Shown: positions 18,954 through 32,900 of the stretch, piece after piece
Layout: each line of letters starts with the position of its first letter
Position numbering within the stretch: position 1 is the first letter of the stretch
From: a virus
Direction: 5' to 3' (one strand)
IMG/VR virus record: IMGVR_UViG_3300045125_000158
Location: 62,001 to 126,000 of that record
DNA: 64,000 nucleotides
The notes under the pieces: generated by a model
Database searches by the model: none
The model's input: the letters and a program-made list of their open reading frames with translations, nothing else
Told to the model about the DNA's origin: nothing
Position numbers and translations under genes: made by a program

Positions 18954-21514
18954 TCAATTCGCATGTTTTGCCAAAAATTTTCTATCTATATCAGGAGTTC
19001 TTCTAGAACTCATGTTCGAATTAGTTTTTACTATATACGTTATGTTCACATTTTTGTTTTCTTAAACACAAAACCATGCTTAGCCATACGCATCCACATA
19101 TCCCAATCTTCGATACAATCCAATTCACTATCAAAATAACCAACTTCCAGACACTTCGCTTTATGTACAACCCCTGATATATAAATAAATGGGCTGCGGA
19201 ACATAAATTCAACACCTGGCCACTCTTCGGGATCTGGTATACCAAAAGTATACGCTTTATTACCATTATCAAAAAGGTTATCGGCAGAACAATACGACAA
19301 ATCACATGATTCAAGATTAGATAGCTGTTCAGTTAAATAATTTTTCGGCCACATATCGTCAGAATCACAATAAGCTACAAAATCATAGTTCTGTTCTTTT
19401 ATAATTTGTAATGCAAGATTTCTGGCTGAACTAGGACCTCCATTTTTCTTTTCAATAATTGTAATTCTTGCATCTTTATTTATAATTACATGTTTTGCCG
19501 CTTTATCACTTTCAGATCCGTCATCGATAACATACAAATGCCAATCAGTATAGGTTTGTGCAATAATTGAATTTATTGAGTTGTTTACAAACGCAGCATC
19601 ATTGTAATAAGGCATTACTATGCCAACTTTTTTGGTATTTGTTTTGATGAATCCCTTTTGTATAAACAAGTTTTTATTTTCAACTACATATTTCGGAAAA
19701 TGATTATCAATATTAACGTATGCAGTTATTTTATCATTAGATCTACCAAATGAATCTATATTTGCATCAACATTTTTTGTATCTCATTCAGGTTTTTGTA
19801 TTCATCTATGTTTATTTCACGATGTGCATATGATTCAAGTTTTTCAACTATCTTTTTCGCACCGCCTAGCCAGGTAAAATGCCAGCCACCATCAATTATT
19901 TTTTGCGCAGCAGTTATTGGTCTATATCTTATATCTGTTGCATTGAAGCCATTTCGCTTCATGACTTCATAAGTAGTTATTCTGCTGAAAATTCCAGGAC
20001 CTGGAACGAATTGCGGAGACTGATAATTCAAATAGTAGTTATATTGAGTTTGTTCAAAATACATCCATTCATGTTTTCTGTCAAATTTGCCTATGGATTC
20101 AGCCCTCGGTATTTCATCAACATCTGATATTATTATTATATCTTGATCATTGCAATTTGCAAGGCCTCTTTCAATGCAATTTCTTTGATGATGCTCACGC
20201 ACCCAAGGATCATCAGTTTGTGGAATATCATCAACAACTATATGTATTATTTTATCTAAAAATTTTGCATATCTCTGCTTATTTTCCGCAAAATACAACG
20301 GTTTTGTTTTGCCTTGATGCGTGACTCTCATCTCTGCTAAAACAAAATAATCAACATAATCATATAATTCATTGAGTCTAATTTCTAGAATATCCAATTC
20401 ATTAAAAAAACTGAAACAATCAAATACCTTAGGCTTATAAGAATTGACTTTTGCTACTTCATAAGTTGTTTTGTCATTTAGCCACGACATTCCTCGCATT
20501 TCAAATCCCGTTTTGGCAAACAATCCTTCAATATATGAACGATGTGAATTGGGTATTTGAATTCGCAGAATGCCTTGCTCTTTCAATACACGATGACATT
20601 CAGTAATAATTTGCTGTGCTCTTGCTGTAGTATATTGATCTTGCAAAATAATCGATTCGACACTATTGTCGTCTAATGCAATTTGTGACGGATCAATATT
20701 TACAGGCGCAAAAATATTCTTAGCACTACATGCAAAATAACCTGACTCAGCCTGCGTGTCAGTAAAATGCAATCTCCAGACGCTTTGTCTTAAATTTTTG
20801 CAACAACTTCAATGAGTTTATTTGCAACAATACAAAATCATCGCCTCTCGTTGTGCCAGGATTGTGAAATATAGGGAAACCACCTAAGCCATATTTTGTG
20901 CCAGTATGCAAGTTGCCTTCGTAAGGAACTTGCACTAAATTGTAACCAGCATCAGTCACTTTCCATGAAAATGCCGTATCCTCACCACCACCGGGCGTGA
21001 AATCTTCATCTAATAAACCAAGTTCGTCAAATATAGATTTACGCATCATACAACAGAAAAAGATTATAAATGGCTGACCAACCTGATCGCCGCAGTCATA
21101 ATATGGACACCATCCCTTAAGAGGTCCAGTAATTCCTGCTTTAGGATCTTCTAAGAAAGGATCGCGAAGCATATTTATCCATGTGTTCTTTTCTACATAA
21201 GGCAAAATCATCGTATCATTATTCAAAAGAATAATATACTCGCCACGAGCTGCTTTGATACCTGCATTTGTTGCTCTAGGATATCCAGCCGCCTCTTCAA
21301 TCCATATCAATTTGAATGGGTCACCTAAGCTTTGTACATACTCTTTTGTACCATCAACGCAGCCATTTGCAACTATTATAACTTCAATATTAGTCAAATC
21401 AGTATTAGAAATTATACTTTCAACGCACGGTCTTAAACAATCTTCTAAATGATTATACGTCGGAATTATTATAGAAATATCTATTTTCTTGTCACCATCC
21501 TCATCTCTAATCAT
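18954..21514 (-). CDS. Multidomain GT2-methyltransferase-GT17-GT2 protein, frameshifted
   Basis: The order from the start is as follows. GT2 at 21490-20770 (IDISIIIPTYNHLEDCLRP; GEYIILLNNDT; GLLDEDFTPGGGEDTAFSW). A short methyltransferase-like part at about 20770-20470 (VNIDPSQIALDDNSVESII; ECHRVLKEQGILRIQIPN). GT17 at about 20440-19800 (VFDCFSFFNELDILEIRLNE; WVREHHQRNCIERGL; IIIISDVDEIPRAE). A second GT2 at about 19640-18954 (VGIVMPYYNDAAFVNNSINS; VAYCDSDDMWPKNY). Breaks occur near 20765, 19790 and 19046. GT17 enzymes transfer N-acetylglucosamine in known cases. About 850 residues if joined. The stop and start around 20765 could be a true gene boundary, but RLEIAF followed by TDTQAESGYF looks like one interrupted methyltransferase start. 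Confidence 0.75.
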
Positions 21515-24500
21515 TTTTTTGCCGTAAGAAAGCCTTCACCAATGTGATTGTAATAATTCATTTCTATATCAACAAAATTATTATTAGCCAATAACCTTAT
21601 ATAATTATCTTTAGATCCATCATGTAAAGCGCTAACTATTATTTTTCCAGCATTAATAAGACATTTATTAAATTGCTTAAAAATATTGCTGTACAAATTG
21701 TAATCATTCACAATATCTAAATTCACATGCTGATCATTGAGTATGTCCCTGCAGTACAGCTCAGTTATAGAATTTTCTTGAATTTCAGGATCTATTCTGT
21801 TGTTCAATATATTTCTATATAAGGATTTATTATCAACTTTATTTATGGCACAAATTTGTACACTTTGCAATTCTTTATTAAATATATCTTGGATTTTTAT
21901 AAAATTATCTTTTGCTTTTGATTTTGCAGATAATTTTTGAATATTCCTATTACGTAATTTATATGTAGCAACAGGAGCGGGGTGGAATTTGCCATCGTAC
22001 GTATAAAAACCAAAAGGAGGAGCAGTGTGCACAACTTCAAAACCCAAATCATTTAGATATTTTAACAAGTATTTTTCTTGCTTCTTGTATTTTGGGTTAA
22101 GCTCATCATGTATCTCTAAGTAAAGGTAACTGAAAATTTTGATTGTTTCTGGATTTGAATTCAACACTATTTCAAATTCACTACCTTCACAATCCAATTT
22201 TAATATTTTCTCGCAATCCTGTTCTTTGATGTTTTTGACAGCATCAACAAACGAAATGAATTGTGCTGTCAAAACTCCATTATCATTATAAATTGTACTA
22301 CATACTGTTGCGTCACTAATTTTACACTCTGTTATAGACCCATCAAGCACACCAAGATTGAAGCACTCTACATCAAGAGACTCGTCAATCAGTTTGTTCA
22401 TTTTATTATAATTATTTATATTAGGTTCATAGAGGTATGATTTTTTTGCTCCCAATTCCAAACAACGAAGAGAAAATAATCCATTATGCACCAATATCTA
22501 ACACAATCTTATTTCGTACTTCCTCTTCTCTTAAGGCATACACATCTATATTATAAATTTCATCGTGAGAGCCGTGGTCGATTTCTTGCATTAATTTCTT
22601 TTGTTTTGCCAATAAGTAGAAGAATCACATGCAATCAGCTTTTTATTTCTATAATAATCAATATTATCTACGACAAACCTCGGTAAAGAATCGTATGTAT
22701 CACATATCTGCACATTTACATTTCTTCCTAACAAATCTTTGCCATGATTGATTGCTGCTAATAGATTTTCTTCACTTTTGATTGATTGCGTATTATATTC
22801 TACGTGAGCATAGCTTTCTAATTTTTGCTTGATATGAGCTTGATCGCCAAAATAACTAAAGTGCCAACCACCATCGTATATAGTGTTGTTATAATTATAA
22901 TCATCCTTTCCACGTATTCTTTGTATATCTCCATTTGCAATTTCAGAATAAGGCATAATACGCAACTTATACCACTTTGTGTTTGTTACAAGATAGTTAA
23001 GTTTGTAGTAATATAAATTTGTTTCAACACAAGTTAAGCCCATTTCCTTTTTATAAGATGCAACTACAGAAGCTTTTGGTATTTCATCTGCATCTGCAAC
23101 AATTATTATATCATTATTATGACATGATTTTAAGCCTCTTGCAATACAATTTCGTTGAAAATTTTCACGAATCCAAGGATCGTTAGTTTGCGGCATATCA
23201 TCTACAATAATATGTATTATTTTATGTAAAAACTTGCTGTATCTTTCTTTATTTTCACCAAAATATAGCGGCTTAGGCTTTCCTGATGCGTCATAATTGA
23301 TTCTACTAACACAAAGTAATCTACAACAGAATCGAGTTCATTCAATCTTATTTCAAGAATGTCTAGTTCATTAAAAAACATGAAACAATCATAAACTTTT
23401 GGAGTGCTCCACTTTTCAAAGAGTTTATTTCTATAGCGGTCGTAATTTCCCCACATTATATTATTATTCAACTTATATGTATATCCATGATGCATAAAAT
23501 AACTACGACTGAAATCCATAATATCAGAATTTTCGAATGCATAACTTGCATAAGGTAAAGTATAGCATTTCAATCCATGATTGTACTTGGCTTGCATGCA
23601 ATAATCTTCTACATAGCAGTGCAATTCATCAAATGTTTTACTATCAAAATCAATAGGATTTTCTTTGTTAATCAATAAACAACAAGCATCTACCCTGTCT
23701 ATTTCTTTCATAGATGTCGCATCAGACCAAACTGTATTGTTTCCGGAATCGAAACCAACCACGCCCATAGCTCCGAAGTTTTTATCCAACTTTATACTTT
23801 CCTCGATGCAATTTATAAAGTCTGGAGCAAAAGCAGTATCTTCGTGTACATACAAAATATATTTTGTTTTTGCTAAAGTTTTGATTTTATTGTAATTATC
23901 AGCTGCATGAGCTTTTTTCAACCGAAATGATATCAACTTTGTTTGCGTCTAATCTTTTGCAAACTTGGCCCTAGGAATCGATCAAACATTTCTGGATTGT
24001 GTTTGATAAAACCAATAGTCACTTTGTCTTCAAGTTCAATTCTGTTAGACTTTTTCTGAAACAAACCAACATAAATTCCGTTGCGCCAAGTTCCTACATA
24101 ATTTGTGTACCCATCTAACCATCCATCAGGCCAATATTCTTTGGGTGGCGTCTCTGAATCTAAAACAAAATCACACACCTTACTAATAGAACCAATTTTT
24201 TCTAAATCAGCTATAATTTTATATGTTGCTTTTCGAACAGTAGGCCACTGAAAATCATCTACAATAAATACAAATGTTTCGCTTAGACACGGCAAAGCAT
24301 ACTGAAGAGCTTTATAGTGATCGTCAAATCCATGCCTCCATCATAAAAAAATACATCTATTTTTGGCAGTGACTTAACATCAAAATTATAAAAATCTTCC
24401 TCAATAATTTTGTAGTTTTTAGTTGCGTATTGTTCAAGGTTTGAATGAAGGAGCTTTTTAGGGTGAACATCTGGAGTTGGCACTAACTCTTTATCAACAA

Positions 24501-27500
24501 ACTGAGAAAAATTCTCTATTATAAAAGCCTGTGTATTTTTATTATTAGACAACGCACTACAAACGGTGCTTCCCTTCCATGCACCGCATTCAAGATAATT
24601 TATTGACTGACCTTTGCATACATTATTTAGCAAGTGTCTAAAAGTTGGAGAAGACATGCCGTCTATACGCAATATTTCTTGATTTATATTTGACCTACCA
24701 GCCAAAGCATCATCTATGCATTTTTGTAACATTATTTTATCAAATTTTGTCATACTGTGTTTGTCCTGTAAATACTTAACATGCTTAGTAAGTCTTTCGT
24801 CACTATCTCCATAAATATGTCTAAATGTACCACCGCCCGCATGATAAATCGGAAAATTGCCAATCCTTTCTGCATTCCCCTTATTGTTCTCATCGTAATT
24901 TATATTTTCAGGTACCTCAACTAAAGAAAATCCGGCTTTTATTGTGCGTACACAAAAATCAACATCTTCATGATAGCCTATGCCAAAATTTTCATCTAGA
25001 TATCCTATTGCATCAAAAACTTTTTTCGCAATCATAACGCAAAAGAATAACATATATTCAGATTTTACCAACTCATTATAGGCTTTATTAGGACCAGTAA
25101 CTCCAACTTTGTCGTTCCTAAACCCCATCTGTAATAATTCAATCCAATTTGTATCCAAGACGCATGTATCATTATTCAAGAGAATTACATATTCGCCACA
25201 TGCAGCTTTTATGCCTAAGTTAGTTGCTTTAACGTAACCCAATTGCTGCTCTGACCAAATGAGTTTGAAATTAGAACCTAGACTGTTAACGTATTCTTTG
25301 GTTCTAATATCACAACCATTAGCTACAATAATAACTTCAATATTTGCAAGATTTGTATATTTTATGATACTTTCTACACATGGCTTCAAAAGATCATCTA
25401 AATGCTGATAAGAAGGTATGACTATTGAGTATTTGATTTTATTTTTTACTTCTTTTGTTTTTCCATAATCCATCAATAACAAATTTATATGCTTGCTTGC
25501 ATCAGGCTTATTGGCAATTTCTTCATCATTCAAAAATGTATATGCAAAACCAGGGAAATTAGCTTCTGTTAAGTTGTGCAGTTTATGATGATGCAGATAT
25601 TTTCCAGGATATTCATTATACGGTACGCTGATAAGCAGCCTGTGACAATGCTTCTTTAATTTTTGCAAGCTCTATTCCGTTATCCAAATGCTCTAGAATT
25701 TCAAAAGCAATAATTGTGTCATAAAAACCAAAATCCATATTATTTATGTCATCACAGATATATTTTATGTTTTGCGAACCATATTCATTTTGTGCGAAAT
25801 TAATTATATTTGCATCATAATCTACTCCTGTATAATCCAAATTATTTATATGTTTAAAAAATTGTACGCCATACCCGCTACCACATCCAATCTCCAAAAT
25901 TTTGTTACCGTATACCTTTTCTGCAGCCCAAGAATATCTAGCCGCTTCGGGCTTTCCAATCGCATCTCCAAATCCAAAAACCATGCGTTCAAAATTGTTA
26001 CTCAAAACAAAAGTACGTTCTTCGTATGAAGCAGCCAGATAATCTTGTATAACGTTAATCTTGTATCCATTTTGCAAAATTCTTTTGGTAAGAGCTTTAT
26101 CATAAGAGTGAAAACCGCCATCACACTCTGCGTGTTGTGGCAAAATTATATCATCAATTATTTTCTTTTAAGCATACAACAAGCATGCAGATAAACTTGA
26201 CTATTTGTTGTGCTGTCATAAAATGATGCAAAGGTGCTTGCTGCAACTTTTTCATCCGTAAATCCTAATCTAAGTTTGCTAGTCCATTCGTATACGTCTT
26301 GTTTGCCTAAAATGAAATTTTGCCGCATCAAAATAACGTATTCACCACTGGCCTTTTTATATCCATACTGCAGAGCATCAGCATATGTATAATTTTCAAC
26401 AAAATGTACCTGGAAATGGCGTCCTAGTGTAGCTAAATATGCCTTAGTTTTAGTGTCACAACTATTAGCAACAATAATTATTTCAGTATTCATTTCGCCA
26501 GTTGAGTTGAATAACCCATCTATACAAGCCCGCAAATACTGATCTAAATAATTATGAGCAACTAAAACAACTGAATACAGAATTTTTTTGTTAAAACCAT
26601 ATTTTTCAATTAAAATTTTCTCATTTCTATCAACTATAGAACTCCAACCATTGACGCCCTTAACTGTTGCATTTCCCCCATGATATATCGGGAACTCCAT
26701 AATGCGTTCATATAATTCTTTAGGCCTATCTAAATGCACATCAACTGGTACCTGTAAAATCTTGTAATTTTGAGCTAGCAGCCTAGCACAATAATCAATG
26801 TCTTCGCCATATCCTGGATTATATACTTCATCTAACAATCCAATTTTATTAATTATTGATTTTTTTGTCATTACACAGAAAAATACCAAAAATGGTAAAA
26901 ATGTGTTTGGATGTATTTCTTTAATTGCTCCAGTCATGCCTATGGAGTCGTCAGCAACAAAAGGCTTGGTAAGAATATCTATCCAAGTTTTATCTAATAA
27001 AACAACATCGTTATTGAGAAGGATCACATATTCGCCTTTAGCAATAGAAATCCCAGCATTAACTGCTTTTGTATACCCAAGCGGCTCAGCAAACGCATGC
27101 AATACAAAAGGCTTGCCCAGAGACACAACATACTCGTGAGTTCCATCATTGCAACCATTTGCTACAATTACGATTTCTACATTTTCTAAATTAGTATTTC
27201 TTATTATACTATCAACGCAAGGTTTCAGACAGTCTTCTAAATGGTTATATGTTGGAATTACAATTGAATATTCAATACTTTTTTTTCAGAAAAAGATTAG
27301 TCGTATCAATATCTTTCTTGGGTATATACCACATGTTAGCGTGTGATTGTAATTTTGCACCAAAAATAGCAACTACAGCCAATCGTACTGTGTCCCAAGA
27401 ATAATCATGTCCCAACATGATCCCGGTATCTTTCAATTTTGGATAATAATCACGTATGTCTTGCAGTACAGCATCAGTTGTATGATCTCCATCTATAAAT

Positions 27501-28633
27501 ATGAAATCTAAAGAATTATCTGGTATCATCGAAGCTGCAACACTCGACTTGGCTTGAATGCAAAGTTATATTTTTATCTATACCAAAATCAGATATATTT
27601 TTCAAAAATTTACTTTTAAAATCATAACCCGATGACATAATTTCCCTATGCAAATCTTCATTTAGCGTACCTTCAAATGTATCTATTGCAATTACATTCA
27701 AATTTTTTGTTCGAATAATATCCGCAACACTACAAAGAGATCGACCCTCCCAAACACCTATTTCCACAAACGTTGCGTTTGAAGGCAATTTAGACAAATG
27801 TGTTGCATATGTAAAAACATCTAAATAACTAAACCAACCATTTGGCAAAGAATCAGGATATTTTGCGGCTCTCTCAACCGTAGCATTTACCATATTCTGA
27901 AAAAATATTGCTTCGTTATATCTTTCGCGCAAAATTCTTTCATTTCTCTCTACTATTTCATTCCATTTCGGTACGCTATGAACTGTTTTGCTGCCCGGAT
28001 GATACAAAGGGAAATTTATTGTGTGATCACTCGCGTCTCTCACTCGTGTATAACTTGCATCATCTGGAACTTGAACGACTCTGTAACCGGCATTTCTTAC
28101 TTTGAAACAATAATCTATATCCTCTCCGTAGCCAGGATTGAAAATTTCGTCCAAGAAACCAATTTCTTCAATGACCTTTTTACTTATCATAACGCAAAAA
28201 ACAAAAGAAAATCATGATTTGTGTTGCAATGATAATCTTTTGCAGGACCAGTAATCCCAACCTTGTCTAAAATTTGAAATGGTCTAAGCAAAATTTCAAG
28301 CCAGAAATTTTTATAATTCACGTCAAATATAGTAACATCATTATTCAATAATACAATATAATCACCAGAAGCAGCTCTAATACCTGCATTAGTCGCACAT
28401 GTGTAGCCAGCTGGCTCATCAATCCAAATTGTTTTAATCTGATCGCCTAAAGAATTCAGGAAATCACGAGTACCATCAACGCATCCATTTGCAACAACTA
28501 TTATTTCAGCTGTTGACATATCAGTCGTTTTTAAAAGGCTTTCTATACATGGTCGCAAACAATCATCGAGATGATTGTAAGTTGGTACAATAATTGAAAA
28601 TTTTGGCTTTTGTTTTTGCGATGTAAACTGCAT
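21511..28633 (-). CDS. Giant multidomain glycosyltransferase/methyltransferase, about 2,370 residues
   Basis: It starts MQFTSQKQKPKFSIIVPTYN at ATG 28633, eight bases after GGAG. Domains in order: GT2 (28600-27950), SAM methyltransferase (27930-27280; FVEIGVWEGRSLCSVA, LDFIFIDGDH), GT2 (27270-26600), GT2 (26590-26060), methyltransferase (26050-25560; ILEIGCGSGYGVQFF), GT2 (25445-24760), methyltransferase-like (24640-23990; YLECGAWKGSTVCSA), GT2-like (23980-23420), GT17 (23405-22640; VYDCFMFFNELDILEIRLNE), FkbM methyltransferase (22600-21960; KIVLDIGA then NGLFSLRC, LKLDCEGSEFE) and a methyltransferase-like tail. About nine one-base breaks separate open frames; at each one the next frame completes the domain, for example FF/CVMISKKV in a T-run at 28190. 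No start codon with a ribosome site is visible inside. It ends in ATGA overlap with the next multidomain gene, or even runs into it through an A-run. Confidence 0.8.
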
Positions 28634-28684
28634 CAAATATCTCCTCTATTGGCTGATTTAAATATCGACCAATACAGAGACAGA

Positions 28685-29928
28685 TTATTTGAAGTTTATT
28701 TTTGAATTTGCAGTTCTAGTACCTAGTGCCGCTATTTGTGGTTTTGGTGTCACAGTTGTAACTGTCGGCGTACAGCACTCTTGCAGCAATTTAAATGTCT
28801 TATCAATACTTGCGCCAAGCTCGCTATTTACTGCAGCCAACTCATCAAGTGTTTTTCCAGTACTTGCTGCGATTGCGGCCAGCAAGGTCTTTTCTAAATC
28901 TGTGTAATCGCAACTTACTTGATCAGTAAGAGTTCTAGTTGCGTATTCCCAAATTTCCTTAGGCGTGATGCTTGGTTCAATATTCGTAAGAGTCCTTGTA
29001 TTGTATTCCCAAACTTTCTTAGCAATCTCAAGCCAAGTTCCCTGCTCCTTGCCCCAGCAAACTTTTAAATTACCAGTATTGGTATCAGTCAGCCTATTAG
29101 CAAATTGTCCTCGTTTCAACCATACCTCAATGAAATAATATTCATCACCAATTACGTTTGGTATATTTGTTAAATTAGATATATAATAGCTATACCAGCC
29201 TAGCCTGTTAGCATCTTCAGATAATGGAATAATAAATTCAGCATGATTATCTAAAGTATATAAAGCAAAATCATTTGTTGTTAATTTAAACGCCTTAGTC
29301 ATATCTGTTGCCGAAAACAATAAGGCATAAAAATACAAACCAGATTTGTCACTGTATGTTATATCAAATACTTCTCCGCCATTGTAAATGCAGTCATCAC
29401 AGGTATTTATTGTTGCAACAGTTTCTGTTGTGAAATCAATAAAAGCTAATAATTCATTTACGTTGCTTTGTGCGTAAAATTTTACTGCACCACGAAAATT
29501 CTGGGGCAAATTATTATATTCCCAAAGATAGTAACCATTACCAACTTCATAAAAACCAGTTGATATATAACCCGTAAAATTGGTTCCATCAGCACGACAT
29601 AGTTGCGCATATAAACTAACGCCAGTGTATCCAAGACCAAGATTTACCGTAGTAACAAATGATTTAGGCAAACAATCTGTGCTAGTGTTCACGTCAGCAA
29701 AGGCAAGTAATTCTGAAGGATTTGATGCGCGAAAATTTAACGCCACCACGAAAGTTTTCAGGAAAATTAGCATAATCCCATAAATAGTAACCCTGACCTA
29801 AATCAGCAAAACCAGTTGAAATGAGGCCAGTTACATTATAGCCATCAGATCGCATAATTCTGCGCATACAAATCTATGCCCTGATATCCAGTGCCTAAAC
29901 CTATTGAAACTGTGATTGCTTTTGGCAT
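28685..29928 (-). CDS. Virion protein with tandem beta domains, two frameshifts
   Basis: It begins MPKAITVSIGLGTGYQGIDL at ATG 29928. Two copies of the unit seen in the 4537-4956 protein follow. Copy one spans shifts near 29850 and 29760 (GYYLWDYANFPENFRGGVKF); copy two is intact (VNLGLGYTGVSLYAQLCRAD; GYYLWEYNNLPQNFRGAVKF). A third beta region (FDITYSDKSGLYFYALLFSA), a helical part (LEIAKKVWEYNTRTLT) and a Cys-containing C-terminus (LLQECCTPTVTTVTPKPQ) complete about 413 residues. It lies between a giant fibre gene and the sugar island, so it may be a fibre-associated virion protein. Confidence 0.65.
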
Positions 29929-29949
29929 AATTTTTTATCGACTGCAAAC

Positions 29950-32900
29950 TTATGTTACTATATCACTTACAATTGGCAAACTACCACGAGGAACGCCACC
30001 AAACGCAAATCCACCAAATAAACTTGCTCCGTTTGCCGAGTTTAATGGATTTGCTGCCGAGTATTGATCCGATCCAGCTGTTGGAGTTGCGTTGCCTGTA
30101 TAATCATACGCCTCTGGTCGCGGTATACGACGATATTCGTGGAATGTTGTGAGTTTAGTAAAATCTACATCAATTGACCAGGCAGTATTACCTCTATATT
30201 TAGTGATACCGATACAAACTGGATGCACGTTATACGTATATTCTGGTGTGCTAAATATAATCTCAGTGCCTAAATATTTGTTGTTTACAAAAAATCAACA
30301 TCAAATGCAGTATCAGCTCTCGATTTGACTATCATTTTGAGATGCATCCATTCACCCGCTGTAATTGCAGATGTACCACGATTCGAAAATGGTTCAACGG
30401 TAACGGATGCTATTCGACCACCAGAACCAGCCTGCCAATAATGGTAACTTCCATTGCTAATACCGCCATAACCTTGATATAAAAATCCTACAGCAAACTC
30501 ACTTGAATCAGCCCCATTTGTAAATTCTAGGCCATTGAGAGTTGCAAGATTTCCTTTAGATACTAAAGCTATGGCCCTATATGAAATGCCACAAAAAATT
30601 CTAAATCCATCCGGTGAATTAGAAGTTGGAGCCAAAACTGGAACACGAACCATGCACTCCCATATTGTACCAGGCTTGAGTTTTATTTGCCCCGTGGCTA
30701 GAGTACCGTCAGGCTGTCCATAAAATATGTAATTATTATCACTTATGCCGGCTCCCGTAGTTATACGAATATATCCTTGAGCCTCGCCGCCATTAGGATC
30801 ATTTGCTTTTATTGAACCACTTGAAACAGAAGTTCGTAGCGTAGCAAAACCAGTGTTACCTATCATTCCAGAGTTATAACTATTTACTGAATTTGCTCCA
30901 CCTAGGAAATCATCATAAACGATTGAGACACATGTGGGATCATCGATAACTGCATCATATCCATCAACCAATATCCAACGACCATATTGGTACGCATCTC
31001 CATCATAAGCTCCCCTCACCAACTTTTGCAGCCCATTGATCATACATAAATGTGAAATAATCCCTAGGCCTCATAAGCATATCAACTCCGTATGGCGTAT
31101 AAATACGTAAACGCTTATCAGTGCATGTAGACGAATTATGCTTAATCAAAACATCATAATTACCAGCATTTTTGATATACACTCTACGACCAGGATAAGC
31201 ATCATCAAGACCGTGCAGAATGAATGGTTTTTGATAATTCGAGGCATTCCGTACCGATGGATTTATTTGTATAAAATTATGCTCTGAGCCGCCACTTGAC
31301 AATCCGAATGCAGGGATTGTTGTTGCGTTATCCAATGCAGTTGTACTGACAAATTGTCCATTTGCTATTTGCAAACATGCAGAACCTCTAGCAAATACTT
31401 GTCGGAATGCAATATCTGGTCCGTTAGGAGTATCACAGTTAAGGCTCACTGATGTTGCGGAATCTGGATTTACTGGTGCTGCTCCATTTTTGAAAATTGC
31501 CGTATTTTGATAAAACATCATCTGTGCAGGGCTGCTTACTTTCATTTGCGCAGAATTATTTAATCCTGTATCAGGCTGATTTTGTGTTGCAACTCCAGTT
31601 ATATCTTTGAACGCAACCGATCCACCGCCACCGCCGCCTGCGCCCCATCCAAACCAACCCGAGAATCCTGAAACAGCAGAAAGAAGAAGGGCTGCGCCGC
31701 TATAGCCTGAAGTGGATGGCAACGCATATGTATATGAATTTGTGAGTGCTGGAGCTTTAAATGCAACGTAATTTGTACTATTATTAGATGGATGGAATCT
31801 TACTTCTGCGTTAGCTCCATTACTGCCGATTCTTAAAAACCTTGGATCTGCAGTATTATCATAGCTAAGGCCAGCCACGTCTTGGACTACAAAAGTATTA
31901 CTTGCGTTTCCACTTACAAACAGTATGCCAGTATTACTAGCGTTGCTTATCAATGCACCAACACGTAGAACTCCACTGGCACCAGAATAACCACTAAATC
32001 CTGAATAACCGCTACGGCCACTATAACCACTAAATCCTGAATAACCGCTAAAACCAGAATAACCACTAAATCCTGAATAACCGCTACGGCCACTATAACC
32101 ACTAAATCCTGAATAACCGCTAAAACCAGAATAACCACTGAATGATGAATACCCACTGAATCCTGAATAACCGCTGAATCCTGAGTAACCTGAATATCCA
32201 CTAAATCCAGAATAGCCGCTAAATCCACTATAACCTGAGTAACCACTGAATCCACTATAACCAGAATATCCACTATATCCAGAGTAACCAGAGAAACTAC
32301 TATATCCTGAGAAACCACTATAACCAGAATAACCACTAAATGATGAATATCCACTGAATCCACTATAACCCGAGTATCCACTGAATCCACTATAACCCGA
32401 GTATCCACTGAATCCACTATAACCTGAATATCCGCTAAACCCAGAATAACCGCTGAAACCGGAATAACCAGAATAACCACTGAATCCACTATAGCCAGAA
32501 TAGCCACTAAATCCACTATAACCACTATAGGCAGAATAACCACTATATCCACTGAATCCTGAATAGCCACTATAACCGCTTGTGCCACTATTCGCAAAAT
32601 AACCCAATAAGTTTCAGTACCTTGACCGCCTGGGAAACTGCTTGTACCGCTTACTGCTGTAAGAGCAATCCATGCTACACCCTGATACACAACTATATCA
32701 TTTTTGTAATATTGCGTAGAATCACTCCACACTCCACGTATAGATATACTGTAACCAGAATAACCACTGAAACCAGAATAACCGCTGAAGCCAGAGTAAC
32801 CGCTATAGCCTGAATATCCACTAAAAGACGAGTAACCACTAAAGCCAGAATACCCACTGAAACTTGAATAACCGCTGAATCCAGAGTATCCACTGAATCC

